A stretch of 64,000 nucleotides of DNA. Source: Ceratopteris richardii. Its lineage: Eukaryota; Streptophyta; Polypodiopsida; Polypodiales; Pteridaceae. The DNA lies in assembly GCA_020310875.1 (NCBI GenBank), contig MU260054.1, positions 822,501 through 886,500 on the forward strand. Direction: 5' to 3'. Below are positions 52,801 through 63,321 of the stretch, piece after piece (positions within the stretch are counted from its first letter, which is position 1; every line of letters starts with the position of its first letter). A program made the translations under genes and the position numbers. The notes under the pieces were generated by a model. That model was not told the origin of the DNA. It searched no databases and saw only the letters and a program-made list of their open reading frames with translations.

Positions 52801-53092
52801 GTGCTACGATGGGCTAGTAGGCGGGTGGAACCACCTTGGTCGGGTGATCAAGGCCACGAGCCGTAGCTAGTTTCATCGTAGGCCTGACCTATCTGTTGTC
52901 ATGCGCCTGTATGGGTCGGTAGGCGGGTGGAGTCACTCTGATCGGGTGGTCAGAGCCACGAGCTGACGCCGATTTCATGCAGGGCTGATGTTGTGTATGT
53001 CGTGCGCTATGTCGGGTCGGCAGACAGGTGGAACAAACTTGGCCGGGCGGACAAGTCCATGAGTCGCACCCGACTTCGACATAGGCCGATTT
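52801..53092 (+). ncRNA. Three tandem ~101-nt units with covarying helices
   Basis: Each unit folds by hand into the same nested rod. P1: CTACGATG/CATCGTAG (52804-52811, 52874-52881); CCTGTATG/CATGCAGG (52906-52913, 52976-52983); CTATGTCG/CGACATAG (53007-53014, 53077-53084). P2: GGCTAG/CTAGTT, GGTCGG/CCGATT, GGTCGG/CCGACT. P3: GTGG/CCAC, GTGG/CCAC, GTGG/CCAT. P4: CCTTG/CAAGG, CTCTG/CAGAG, ACTTG/CAAGT. The apical loop is CGGGTG, CGGGTG, CGGGCG. Helices change sequence but keep pairing, while loop and the GGYGGxTGG-like and CCAYGAG strands stay constant. It lies in the element's 3' untranslated part, sense strand. It is a cis RNA structure of unknown role (packaging, export, translation or priming are options). 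Confidence 0.75.
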
Positions 53093-53573
53093 GTGAAAAA
53101 TAAAAAACAAAGGGAAATGCTGAGCTGAGATGAAGATGAAAAAGAAAAAGAAAAAGAAAGAAAGATCTAATGGAGAGCTGGACAAGTAGGAGATAAAAAG
53201 TAGGAATCGAGGTATATTCTACAAACTAAGTTAGTAGATACATATGTATATGCTAGTACTTAGAATGAGCAGTTGGATCTGAACCAGTTGAACGAACAAA
53301 AGATCTAGAAAGCCGACGATTTATTCATGTGATTACTTGTCAAACTGCAGACGCAGGAACATAATATGATGTTTGTGAAGCTTGAATCTACTTAATTTTC
53401 TAAAATTCATACTAATCTTTATAAAAATTGCATGTACCGCATGAGATCACGCTTTAAATTTTGAAAGGAAAAAGATAAAAAGTAAAAAGAGTTTTCAAAA
53501 GAACCCTGATGCGCTTCTGACGGATCTTGCAGGTTGGCCCATCGGGACGATGTGCAGGTTTAGCGGGGGCGAA
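53093..53573 (+). other. Gypsy F 3' non-coding region, second part, and polypurine tract
   Basis: A K-codon-like AAGAAAAAG-rich tract is at 53130-53165, followed by AT-rich sequence. The G-rich TTTAGCGGGGGCGAA (53559-53573) directly before the LTR is the likely polypurine tract. Confidence 0.6.
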
Positions 53574-56500
53574 TATCGGGATGAAATCCCGCAAGGAGTG
53601 TGCATTGTTTTTTTCAAAAGTTCATTGTTTTATGACGGTTTGTGTGATGTTTTGATCTAAAGAGGGTACATTTCATGCATGATTTGACTGATTTGATTGC
53701 CTGTGTGATGAGAAACCATGTTAGAGATGTGCGTTAGAACGGTGCGTGTAAATAACTGACGTCAGACCCTTGAAAACTTTAGGTTTGACCCTTGAAACTG
53801 ACTGGAAACGCGAGTTTACCCCCCTGAAAATCGGACTTGAACCCTTGGAAACCCTTGGATGTTAGGCCGAAATTGTAAATAAACTGTTGAATTGACGAGC
53901 TTGAGATAATTGTGACCAAACCCTGATTTTTCCGACCAAACACCCTAGGTCGGACCCTTGGAATTGGTGTTTATCCTAGCCCAAACCCTTAGATTAATTA
54001 ACCCTGTATATAGTGTGAAACCAAAACATTAATTTAGGGAAAATAAAAAGGATAAAAATAAAAAAATGGAATTAAGAGATGGGATTTTCCAAGAATAGTA
54101 AGTGAACATGCATGGTCGTCCGAAATTGGAAAGTTGAGTAGGGAGGTTGGAAACTTCTAGATGAACGTCCCAAGGAGAGAAGGATGGGGAATCCTATAAA
54201 TAGAGGGCCAAGCCTCATTTGTTTTTCCTCGTTGATCTTCTTGGTGCGTCCACTCTACAGGTATGCTTTCTTATCCTCCTCTTATTCATTTTTCCTTATT
54301 CATGTTCATGAATTTGCATGAGAGAGAGAGAAAGTCGTGTGTACTCTCGACTCCTAAGCCATGGCGGCGGCTCTTAGTATACTCGACGCAGTAGAGTTGA
54401 AGAGAGAGAGATGAAGAGAGATATGCGCGGAGATGCGTAGATCATTGAGAGAGAGAGTGATTCCGCCAATAGAGATATGGCAGGTTACATCTGGAGAGAG
54501 AGAGAATGGCCGTTGGCGTGCTACAGAATTCGAGGAGAGGGAAAAAGAGTATTTGTACGTTGCAGAGTGTAGAAGAATTTGCAGCTAGATGCTCGATGTC
54601 AACAGAGAATTGGCAGACCAATTCTAGAGAGACCGAGAAAGGATCTGTGGTCAACAGCAACGGTGAGAGAGATATGTTGTTTGGTGAGAGCAAAAACTGG
54701 ACGCGTGTATCAGAGTACGGGATAGAGAGATGAGCGTGGACGGAGAGAGACAGGACGGAGTCTCGGAGATATCTGTTGATGGCGGCTGCATATAACAGCA
54801 ATAGAGAGAGAGAGATAGACGCACAGAACAGGCGGCAGACGGAATTGGCGAAGACACGAGTAGTCAGAGAGAAGAGAGAGATGTGCTGCTGTCGTAGTGG
54901 TAAAAGCAGAGAACAATTCACGCATTAGAGAGAAGTCGTGCGGCAGCGCTGTGAGGAAGACGACATGGAGAGAGAGAGAGAGAGGCTGCAAGTCGATGCT
55001 TTTGTTCGTCTTAGAGAGAGAGAGAATGAATTTTGTAACGCAGACGATGAAGCTCGGCGCGGAAGATCGACAGAGAGTGAGAGAGACCCAAATTTTGGGC
55101 GCTGCTATTGGATATGGAGGTCGATGCAGGAATGGTGAAGGCGATGGGTACGCTCCAGGCAGAGACGAGAAAGAGAGATAGAGAGAGAGAGATCGGTGTT
55201 GTGGCAGACCGTCGGCTATGGTAGAAGAAACGGCTAAGGTGTTGTAGCAGGCAGTCGGCTGTGACCGCAGAGCACGCAAGAGAGAGAGAAGAAATCGCCG
55301 CAGAAGAGAGCGCTGGAGAGAGAGACCGATAGAGGCGGTGATGGATGGATCGAGAGAGAGATACTAGGTAGTGGGTCGTGCTTCTCCACTCATTGAGAGA
55401 GGAGAGAGACAGAGATCTAGCCGGCATCTGATGCGCTGCAGAGTGCTCCGCATCACAGAGAGTGATAGAGACGATGTTTATGGCCGTGCACGAAGCTGTT
55501 GGCGGATGAATCTAATGCACCGACACAGAAACACTTAGCACATAGAAACAGAGTCTTCAGGCTGATGATGCACTGCAGAATCTGTGTTGTGGGGAGAGAT
55601 GCTTGCGCAGGCAGAGATTACAGAGAGGGAGAGAGAGTGGGTAAGCTCGAGTCACACAGAGATTTCGGGGGACGTCGCCGCAGCGTGAGAGAGAGAGAGA
55701 TCTTCGAAGTTCGGTCGACAGACCTCAGATGCTGACAGGGCACTGCATACGTTAGCGACATATCACAGGGATATGCGGAGATCAGGAGAGAGATATTCAT
55801 GTCCAGGATTAGCACTGCTGCGTGTCTGAGGGAGGAGAGGTGGCGCCACATATGAGTGAGAGGAGATGGTTGAAATTAGTGGCGGCGCAGCTGTAGACAT
55901 GGATGAGGTTGACACGAGAGAGAAAGGGTGGAAGAGAGAGAGAGACGCCGCTTTCCTTGATTCCTGCATTTCATATGTTTTGTTGTATCTTGCGCTGGAC
56001 AAAATGGCCCATCTACAGAAGAAGAAACCCATTTGAAATGTCTATTCTGCAAAAGCATAGTTCTTCTTTCATTTAAAACTTCTTTCTCGACGCTTTCAAA
56101 TGTCAAAATCTTTTAGGAACAGCATACAACAAGTCGTGAGCTACTCTCATGCAAGATGAAGACGTAGAATTAGTTTCGCACCATGTGAAATGTTTATGAT
56201 ATATGATTTTTCGTGAAGGACCAAAGTATACAGGGAAGATAACTCTATATTCACAGAAATCATTTGGACGGATTGTGTATGAACTGTAAATAAAGGGAAC
56301 TTTCATATTCTTCTTGGGATATATAAAAGGAAATGTTGTGATGGTATTCACTTTATGTGATGAATTCTTGTTAAAAAGAAGTTGCTAATAAAGAAATTAT
56401 AATTCTCATTTAAAGAGTATGTCTGATTCTTTTTGGAATAAACTAATGAGAGTGTTATTTTTTTCGTTTCCTCGTTGATCTTCTTGGTGCGTCCACTCTA

Positions 56501-57028
56501 CAGGTTTGATTTGCGCGGATTTTGAAGTAAAGAGCTGCAAAGTGAGGACTTGAAGAAAAACTTGGATCGAAGAAAGGTGAAGAAAAGATTAAATCGCAAA
56601 GAGCAGAAGACAAAGATCGAGGGTGACTTCCTGCACTGTAGCGGGAAGCCTACATCATATCCAGCCGATCCGCACTGCAGCGGCGGCATTTATTTGTATT
56701 TATCTGTTCCGTACTGTAGCGGATTTTTGTATCGCGGACCCGCACTATAGCGGGCATCACTGTATCATTCAGATTTTATTTGTCATCGAGTTTCTATATA
56801 CACCGACCCAGTGATTTCGAGAATCAGTGCTGTATCTGATTTGTCTCTTTCTCGACGCCTACGGTCGTGTACGCACGCACATCTCGACACTTCCAAGGGG
56901 AGAGGGTCCCACACGTACGAGGATCGTGCACGCTCCAGAGAGCACAGGCGAGGCGCCCAGCGCGCAGACGCCGCTCGCAGGACAGCGGGAACGGCGCACC
57001 AGAGCGGGGCCTGATCCAACCCCAGGCG
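53574..57028 (+). repeat. Gypsy F 3' LTR (3' end missing)
   Basis: Starts TATCGGGATG and follows the 5' LTR until CCAACCCCAGGCG at about 57028, which equals about 45797 in the 5' LTR, so the last ~45 bp are missing. It keeps the TATA box. The 38-bp direct repeats TTCCTCGTTGATCTTCTTGG... are at 54225-54262 and 56468-56505. The GAGA-rich block is at 54320-55950. Confidence 0.85.
54195..54203 (+). promoter_or_regulatory. TATA box of the Gypsy F 3' LTR
   Basis: TATAAATAG within CCTATAAATAGAGGG. A start about 30 nt downstream would fall near 54225-54235, at the first 38-bp repeat. The corresponding 15 bp are deleted in the 5' LTR at 42955/42956. Confidence 0.75.
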
Positions 57029-57968
57029 GGAAGCCGACACCTGGGGTTGGATCAGGCCCCGCTCTGGTGCGCCGTTCCCGCTGTCCTGCGAGCGACGTCT
57101 GCGCGCTGGGCGCCTCGCCTGTGCTCTCTGGAGCGTGCGCGATCCTCGTACGTGTGGGACCCTCTCCCCTTGGAAGTGTCGAGATGTGCGTGCGTACACG
57201 ACCGTAGGCATCGAGAAAGAGACAAATCAGATACAGCACTGATTCTCGAAATCACTGGGTCGGTGTATATAGAAACTCGATGACAAATAAAATCTGAATG
57301 ATACAGTGATGCCCGCTATAGTGCGGGTCCGCGATACAAAAATCCGCTACAGTGCGGAACAGATAAATACAAATAAATGCCACCGCTGCAGTGCGGATCG
57401 GCTGGATATGATGTAGGCTTCCCGCTACAGTGCAGGAAGTCACCCTCGATCTTTGTCTTCTGCTCTTTGCGATTTAATCTTTTCTTCACCTTTCTTCGAT
57501 CCAAGTTTTTCTTCAAGTCCTCATTTTGCAGCTCTTTACTTCAAAATCCGCGCAAATCAAACCTGTAGAGTGGACGCACCAAGAAGATCAACGAGGAAAC
57601 GAAAAAAATAACACTCTCATTAGTTTATTCCAAAAAGAATCAGACATACTCTTTAAATGAGAATTATAATTTCTTTATTAGCAACTTCTTTTTAACAAGA
57701 ATTCATCACATAAAGTGAATACCATCACAACATTTCCTTTTATATATCCCAAGAAGAATATGAAAGTTCCCTTTATTTACAGTTCATACACAATCCGTCC
57801 AAATGATTTCTGTGAATATAGAGTTATTTTCCCTGTATACTTTGGTCCTTCACGAAAAATCATATATCATAAACATTTCACATGGTGCGCAATTAATTCT
57901 ACGTCTTCATCTTGCATGAGAGTAGCTCACGACTTGTTGTATGCTGTTCCTAAAAGATTTTGACATTT
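56098..57968. repeat. Large palindrome from the 3' LTR of Gypsy F
   Basis: Left arm 56098-57026 and right arm 57040-57968, 929 bp each, about 99% identical as reverse complements, with a 13-nt spacer. About eight to ten mismatches were seen. Both arms share variants that differ from the 5' LTR (for example TTATTTGTCATCGAG and CACTATAGCGGG), so the right arm derives from this 3' LTR or a very close sister. The right arm reaches slightly further into the LTR (GTCGGCTTCC) than the left. Its outer end abuts the poly(A) of LINE-A. Confidence 0.88.
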
Positions 57969-58106
57969 TTTTTAATATAAAGGAAGTTCGGCAATAGCCT
58001 ACTCTCCCGGACTTGAATTAAATTAAGAAACAAAGGTACAATAGAAGGGGACTAGTGCCCACGGGACCCCCCAAATCCCACAAAGCAGGGGAAGCTTGAT
58101 TGAATC

Positions 58107-61100
58107 CTAGGTTGCATTACAGAGAAGGTTAATCACCCTCTCATCGCCCTCATGCGGGGCCCACTTGGGTTTGAGCTTGTTGTTGATCAAAAGGAGGACT
58201 TGATGGTGCCTGAAAGGGGGGGATTTCTTACTGTTAACAATCCTTTTGCCAAGGAGGAATAGTGATTTCTCAACCGACCACTCCCTGGGGGGATCGCCGA
58301 AGTTGAGAGCACACCTCTCCCGCCATATTTTCCACAGGACTTCCCCTCTGATGGCGTTCCAGAGCGTTGCAGAGCAGCCAATCGCTTCTCCCAAAAGGAC
58401 TTGTTTCCAACTAAGCTGTTTTTGAAGTCTGATTTTCATTCCAACCGTCTGCCAAATTCTGAAGGAGTTGGGGCAAGTAAGGAAGATGTGTGGGACATCT
58501 TCGATAGCCCGGTGACAGCGTTTGCACCAAGGAGGGATCCCGCAAAGTTTGCTAGCCTTATGGTTGGTCCAAATTCCTCTATGAAGAATTTGCCATAAGA
58601 GGACAGACTTCTTAATCTCTATAAGGGGGTGCCAGATACCCATGAATTTCATGTCCCACCGAAGCCGCGTCCAAGACAGGCACCACTTCTTGTTGAGGCT
58701 GATCTGGAGGTCAGCCGTTTCTTTGATGTTCGGGATTTTGAGTAGGCTATTTCCGTTGTGCCATTTGAGACCAAGCGAGTTCGGTGTGTCGTGTCCCATG
58801 AGAAGGCGAGTCTTGTGGCGATCCCATGCGAGGCATCTGCTTTGCAAAGTGTTCCATTCTTCGTAGGAGATGTTTATGCGAGGGTCAATATCCTCGAAGT
58901 TGATCCAGGTGTTGGTGTCATGTTTCCAGAGGTGTTTCCATTTTTTGAATCCTTTGTTCCATAACTTCTTGGCATTTTGAGTGTTCCACGACTCCACACT
59001 CCGGAGGCCATGTATCGGAAACCAGATAGAGTCGTTTTGTCTGATTCCGGCCGCCCACTTCCAGTCCTCACTAATTCTTGTGAAGCTTTTGACTTTATTC
59101 CAGCCCTTCCAAAGGGAGCACACAAGATTAGAGCCTTTCGGGAAGACGAGGATCGGGGAGAATAGCAGGGTCATGATGTCAAGATTCTTCCAGTTTGGGA
59201 ACCCCGTGAGGGCCAACTCATTCTTGTTTCTGAAGATCAGCTTGGCCCACGAGGCCTCCCTATTGCACCAAGCCTTAATCATCCATTTGGCTGCCAGTTT
59301 GTTAGCCATACACCCAATGTCCAGGATACCAAGCGCCCCGCTATCTCTAGGGCTAGTGCAGATGGCCCATTTGATTTTAGGCACCCCCCTTCTGTTATGA
59401 TCGCCCGTCCAAAGAAAGTTTCTACAAATACTATTCAGTTTGGACAGGCCTTGCTCATTCGGTCTCCAACAAGAAAGGAAATAGATGGTAGAAGAGAGGA
59501 GGAACGTGTTGATAACCATCGCACGCCCAACGAGATTGATTTGCATACCTCTCCAATAGTTAAGCTTGTTTTCGAGTTTAGCCAACACCCAGTTCCATCG
59601 CTGCTCCATAGAGACGCCAAACCCCAAGGGGATTCCAAGAAGTCGAAAGATTTGGCCCTGCGGAATGATTTGACAGCCATGATCAATGAGAAGGCCAGGA
59701 TGATGTCCCACAATAGCCCTAAAGGCGGTCTTAGAGTGGTTGATTTTGGATCCAGAGGCATCACAAAAGGTAGCAAGACACCTCCAGAAAGTCTCCAGGC
59801 TGGTATTATCATTGTGAACAAACGCGTTCATATCATCGGTAAAAAGTCTCATGATGATTTGACTGTGGTCGTGAGGCTGCCGGAGGCCTTTGATATTGCC
59901 AGCCTCCACATGATGTGCCACAAGTCTGCTCAGCCCCTCGGTGGCGATGGCAAAGAGAAGGGGGGCCAGAGGGCACCCTTGTCTGATAGATCTTCTAAGA
60001 TGGATCGCCTTCGAAAGTTTGCCGTTAACGTTAATTTGGGTCGTTGCGTTTCCGAGAAGGGTCGCGACCATCTTGGTGAATTTCTGACTACATCCGAGAT
60101 CTTGGAGCGACTGCAGAATATAGTCCCATTCTAGCCTGTCGTAGGCTTTGTCAAAGTCGATCTTGAGGAAAACCACATCTTGATTAGACTCATTTGCAAA
60201 TTGAATACCTTCCCAAATATCCATAATGGTTTCCAGGATAGACCTGCCTTTGATGAAACCTTTTTGGTCCTCACTAAGCCAAGATCTCAGGTGGCACGAG
60301 ATTCTGTTGGCAATGACTTTGGCGATGATCTTGTATCCTGTTTGGAGCATCGTGATAGGCCGCCAGTTCTTGATTCTGTTCTTTTCCCCCTTCTTGTGTA
60401 TCAACTTTATAATTCCATTATTTAGACAAGAAGGAAGAGCACCAAACTTTAGCGCTTCTTGCCAAACCATCCGAAGAGGGGTGGCAACCACCAGCTTGAA
60501 GGATTTAAAGAACTCGTTAGTGAGTCCGTCGGGTCCCGGGCTTTTACCGAGAGGGAGGGCATCAATGACCTCAATGATTTCTGATTCAGAGATAGGGGCA
60601 TGAAGCAGGGAGTGGAGGTTGGGTGGTATCCTCCGGGGGGAAACCCTAGAAATGGCAGCCATACAGTCCCTTCTATGGTGGGAGAGGGGGTTCGAGGTTC
60701 CCAGGAGTCTCGTGAAGTGCCCTTCGATGATGCCAAAATTATCTTCTTCCGAATTGCATACATTGCCATGTGGATCTAGCAGTAGGGGGATCGAATCTCT
60801 GTTGTGTTTCCTTTTAAGGATACGGCACATCTCTTTGGTGGGTTTGTCGGCTTTGCCAGCCCACCACTCCTTGAAGAAGATTTGCAAGTTTTTCCTTTGT
60901 ATTTCTTCCTCGTATCTCAACACTGCTCTGATTTTTCGGAGACCTTTCTGGGCTTGGTGTTTTCCTTTGTTCACTTCCTCCTCGAGCCGCCAGAGTCTGT
61001 GGTAAAGAGCTTCCCTACGAGCCCGCCGCACAGTCTCAAGCATCTTCTTAGTTCTGATCATGATCTTACAAGACTTGTCGACCGCACTTCTCCAGCACTT

Positions 61101-61930
61101 GGCTGGGGCCAAGCTAGAGGCGAACGCCACCTTCCACACATCGACAATTTCTTGATGGACGGAGGGGAGAGAGAAGGTGGAAGCGTTGGCATGGAACCAC
61201 GGAGCCTTGCGGATCTTGTTGAAAGGTTGAAAAGTGATAACAATCGGGTAGTGATCAGAGATAGTGAGGTCAGTGCGTTGCGTGATGGTAGGGTGGCCCC
61301 ACTGGTGAGTAAAACTCGAGAGATGTAGCATCTGTCGAGTCTAGCTTTCCTCAGGTCCTCGCCCGCTTGGAGATTCGACCAAGAAAAGCCATTCGAGTCT
61401 TTGAATTCAACCAAATCCAAGTGAAGTTTGGTCATGTCCCACGTTTCTTTCTCCCGACTGTCGATGACCCTGCCCTTGCCCATCCATCTGTCCATAGGGT
61501 CCTCCACCATGTTGAAGTCTCCACATATAAGCACGTTGTGGGGAAGCGAGTCTAAGGAGGCCCAAGTGCTCAGTCTCTCCAAATCCCCGTTAGGGGCGTA
61601 CAAAGAGACCATAGTAACACAAAGAGGAGCACCAAAAGAAACAGCAATCCACCGGTGACTTACATCTTCAATGGAGTTCTCAAGCTTTTCAAACCAGAGT
61701 TGTTTAACACCGATAGCCGTTCCTCCAGACCCCCGCTGGTGTTTCGTTGGGATCCACACATGGGCCGAGGAGACCTGTCTGAGCCGTTTCTGGAGGTCTT
61801 CTCCGTCAGTTTTAATCTCTTGAATACATATAAAGTCTGGGTTTAAGCTAATGTCGCGAAGCCATTGACCAATGATGGTCGCTCTTGAGGGGTCGCTTAG
61901 CCCTCTAGCATTTAGCGAGATGACAATCAT
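58107..61930 (-). pseudogene. LINE-A ORF2: endonuclease and reverse transcriptase, one frameshift
   Basis: Endonuclease frame 61930-61058: LNARGLSDPSR, ICIQE, LICGDFNMVEDP, DLRKARLDRCYIS. RT frame 61331-58107 (1074 codons): SDHYPIV (still endonuclease), GKSPGPDGLTNEFF, IIKLIHKKGEKNRIKNWRPI, FLKIDFDKAYDRLEWDYI, RRSIRQGCPLAPLLFAIATE, catalytic FTDD (about 59838, normally FADD), GIPLGFG, and a zf-RVT-like module (LLWQILHRGIWTNHKASKLC, CKRC, PHIFLTCPNSFRIW). The two frames overlap and are joined by a single-base-type shift near 61310-61325. The protein nicks target DNA and copies the RNA there. No RNase H is seen. If the shift is a sequencing error the element would be full-length. Confidence 0.9.
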
Positions 61931-62088
61931 TTTTGTATTGATCCCTCTTTGCGGGAGGGAGCTTTGTCCTTTCTTCTCTTGGCTTCATCTTTCTTTTTCG
62001 TTGGGATCTGATCCCGACTTAGAAATCGGTTCTTGTGGGGGCTTTTCCAGGGTAACTCCATAGGCTGTTTTCCTTTGCGGGATGCCCC

Positions 62089-63321
62089 TTACTGGGGAGA
62101 CTTGGGCCCCGTGCTCGGCACCATTTCCGGGATCGTCGATCCAATGATGGAACTTTCACTATCCATGTTGTCTTCGTTACTAGTGGTGAAACCATCTTCT
62201 TTGCTTGTAGTGTAGCCCTCCTGGGGGGTTTCTTTATTGTCAGGGATCTCTAGGGCTTTGTCGAAGGTGTCTACCTCAAGTAGCTTCCCACCTGGGTAGT
62301 CAAGCTCATTGATCTCCTTTTCTAGATTGCAATACAAATTGCTATAGGGGGTAGGTGGCAGGTTGTTTCTCTCACCGTTGGCCCTAGGGCTTCTTTTCCT
62401 TCTTCTTCTAACTTCAGTAAAGCCATCAGCATCAGCTTGTGGATTAAGGAGGCCCTTGCCTTCCCCTTCCTTGGTCCAGTGGGTCAAATCGCCAATGTTT
62501 TCTTGAGCAGTTTTGGAGGCTTCTTGAAATCGCTTGTTTTTTTGCCTGAAAGGGCAATCTTTAATCCTGTGACCTTGTTGGCCACAACGAAAGCACGCGT
62601 TGGGAAGGTTTTTGTAGCTGATGTCCTGCTCCCATACATCTCCTTCGCCCATGTCCACTTTGATCGTTGATGGAAGCGGCGAACTGAGGTCGGCCTCGAC
62701 ACAGATTTGGGGGTGCCACCTAGCATTGAACGAGTGTCTTGCACCTTCATAGATGAGACCACCAATGTCTTCGCGTGAAGCCAACGGCTTGCCGATAGGA
62801 GAGACAATGTCCCACACGAAGTTGTACAAGAAGTAAGGAAGGTTAGGGAGCTCAACCCAAAGAGGGTACCGAAGTGATTTCGATTTGTCGGGAGTAAAGT
62901 CCGGGGACCATCTGAATAGGCACAGGGTCGCCCGACCGAACTGCCAGGTGCCAACGCTTAGAGCTTGGAACGCCATCTCTTCATTTTCAAAGACTAGCAG
63001 CAAGTGGCTCGCTGGTAAGAACTGACATTTGCTAACAATTAGACCTCGAGGGAACCACTCTTTTCGAAGCCATTGTCGCACAGTTTCGAGCGGGGGCCTA
63101 GGGCCAAACACTTGGCCGATGAGGCAAACTTTCTTGAGCTCCTCCTGAGCAGACAGAACTGCGGGTCTACTGAGGGATACAATGGGGGATTCAACACTTT
63201 CGGATGCTCCAGGGGCGGCACACGACCCCCCCTCCAGCAGAGCGGCCAGGATATCGGTCTCCCCAGGGGGAGGGGCCCGATTACTTTTCACGAGAGAGGA
63301 TGAAGCCACATCCATGGCCAA
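62089..63321 (-). CDS. LINE-A ORF1 protein (RNA-binding, CCHC)
   Basis: 410 residues, start MAMDVASSSLVKSN at 63321. Residues ~65-230 form a DUF4283-like domain (EELKKVCLIGQVFGPRPPLE, WFPRGLIVSKCQFLPASHLL, FENEEMAFQALSVGTWQFGR, LPYFLYNFVWDIVSPIGKPL) typical of plant LINE ORF1. One zinc knuckle at about 255-270, CFRCGQQGHRIKDC (CX2CX4HX4C), binds nucleic acid. The tail is charged and low-complexity (RRRRKRSPR, then DNMDSESSIIG). It lies 158 nt upstream of ORF2, in the usual L1 order. Shorter initiations are possible (the second Met is at residue 3). Confidence 0.9.
   Translation of the reverse strand: MAMDVASSSLVKSNRAPPPGETDILAALLEGGSCAAPGASESVESPIVSLSRPAVLSAQEELKKVCLIGQVFGPRPPLETVRQWLRKEWFPRGLIVSKCQFLPASHLLLVFENEEMAFQALSVGTWQFGRATLCLFRWSPDFTPDKSKSLRYPLWVELPNLPYFLYNFVWDIVSPIGKPLASREDIGGLIYEGARHSFNARWHPQICVEADLSSPLPSTIKVDMGEGDVWEQDISYKNLPNACFRCGQQGHRIKDCPFRQKNKRFQEASKTAQENIGDLTHWTKEGEGKGLLNPQADADGFTEVRRRRKRSPRANGERNNLPPTPYSNLYCNLEKEINELDYPGGKLLEVDTFDKALEIPDNKETPQEGYTTSKEDGFTTSNEDNMDSESSIIGSTIPEMVPSTGPKSPQ

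Larger units (their letters stand above)
42338..57028 (+). mobile_element. Gypsy F: giant-LTR Ty3/Gypsy element of fungal-like lineage
   Basis: Two ~3.46-kb LTRs starting TATCGGGATG (42338, 53574) flank gag-pro, pol, integrase and a structured 3' region. The RT reads DLYSGYDQFQLA, LPQGATNSVAHMMNAM and MPFIDDVPIKGC, with FIDD in place of the usual YxDD. From memory of the families, this RT type is common in basidiomycete and other fungal Gypsy elements and atypical for flowering plants. LTRs differ by under about 1% in the first 650 bp plus a 15-bp deletion, so it is young. The right end is truncated at about 57028 and replaced by an inverted copy. Confidence 0.88.

Noticed and set aside
52801-53092. 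Interpretation of the hairpin units as tRNA genes or a CRISPR-like array
   Set aside because: No A/B boxes or cloverleaf, only three contiguous units without spacers, and a eukaryotic retrotransposon context.
56783-57283. Mirrored 120-140 residue frames around 57030 on both strands
   Set aside because: They are the same sequence read from the two arms of the palindrome; no protein family is recognised.
59397-60134. 245-residue + strand frame within LINE-A ORF2
   Set aside because: It lies antisense to a strongly supported RT and has no family signature.
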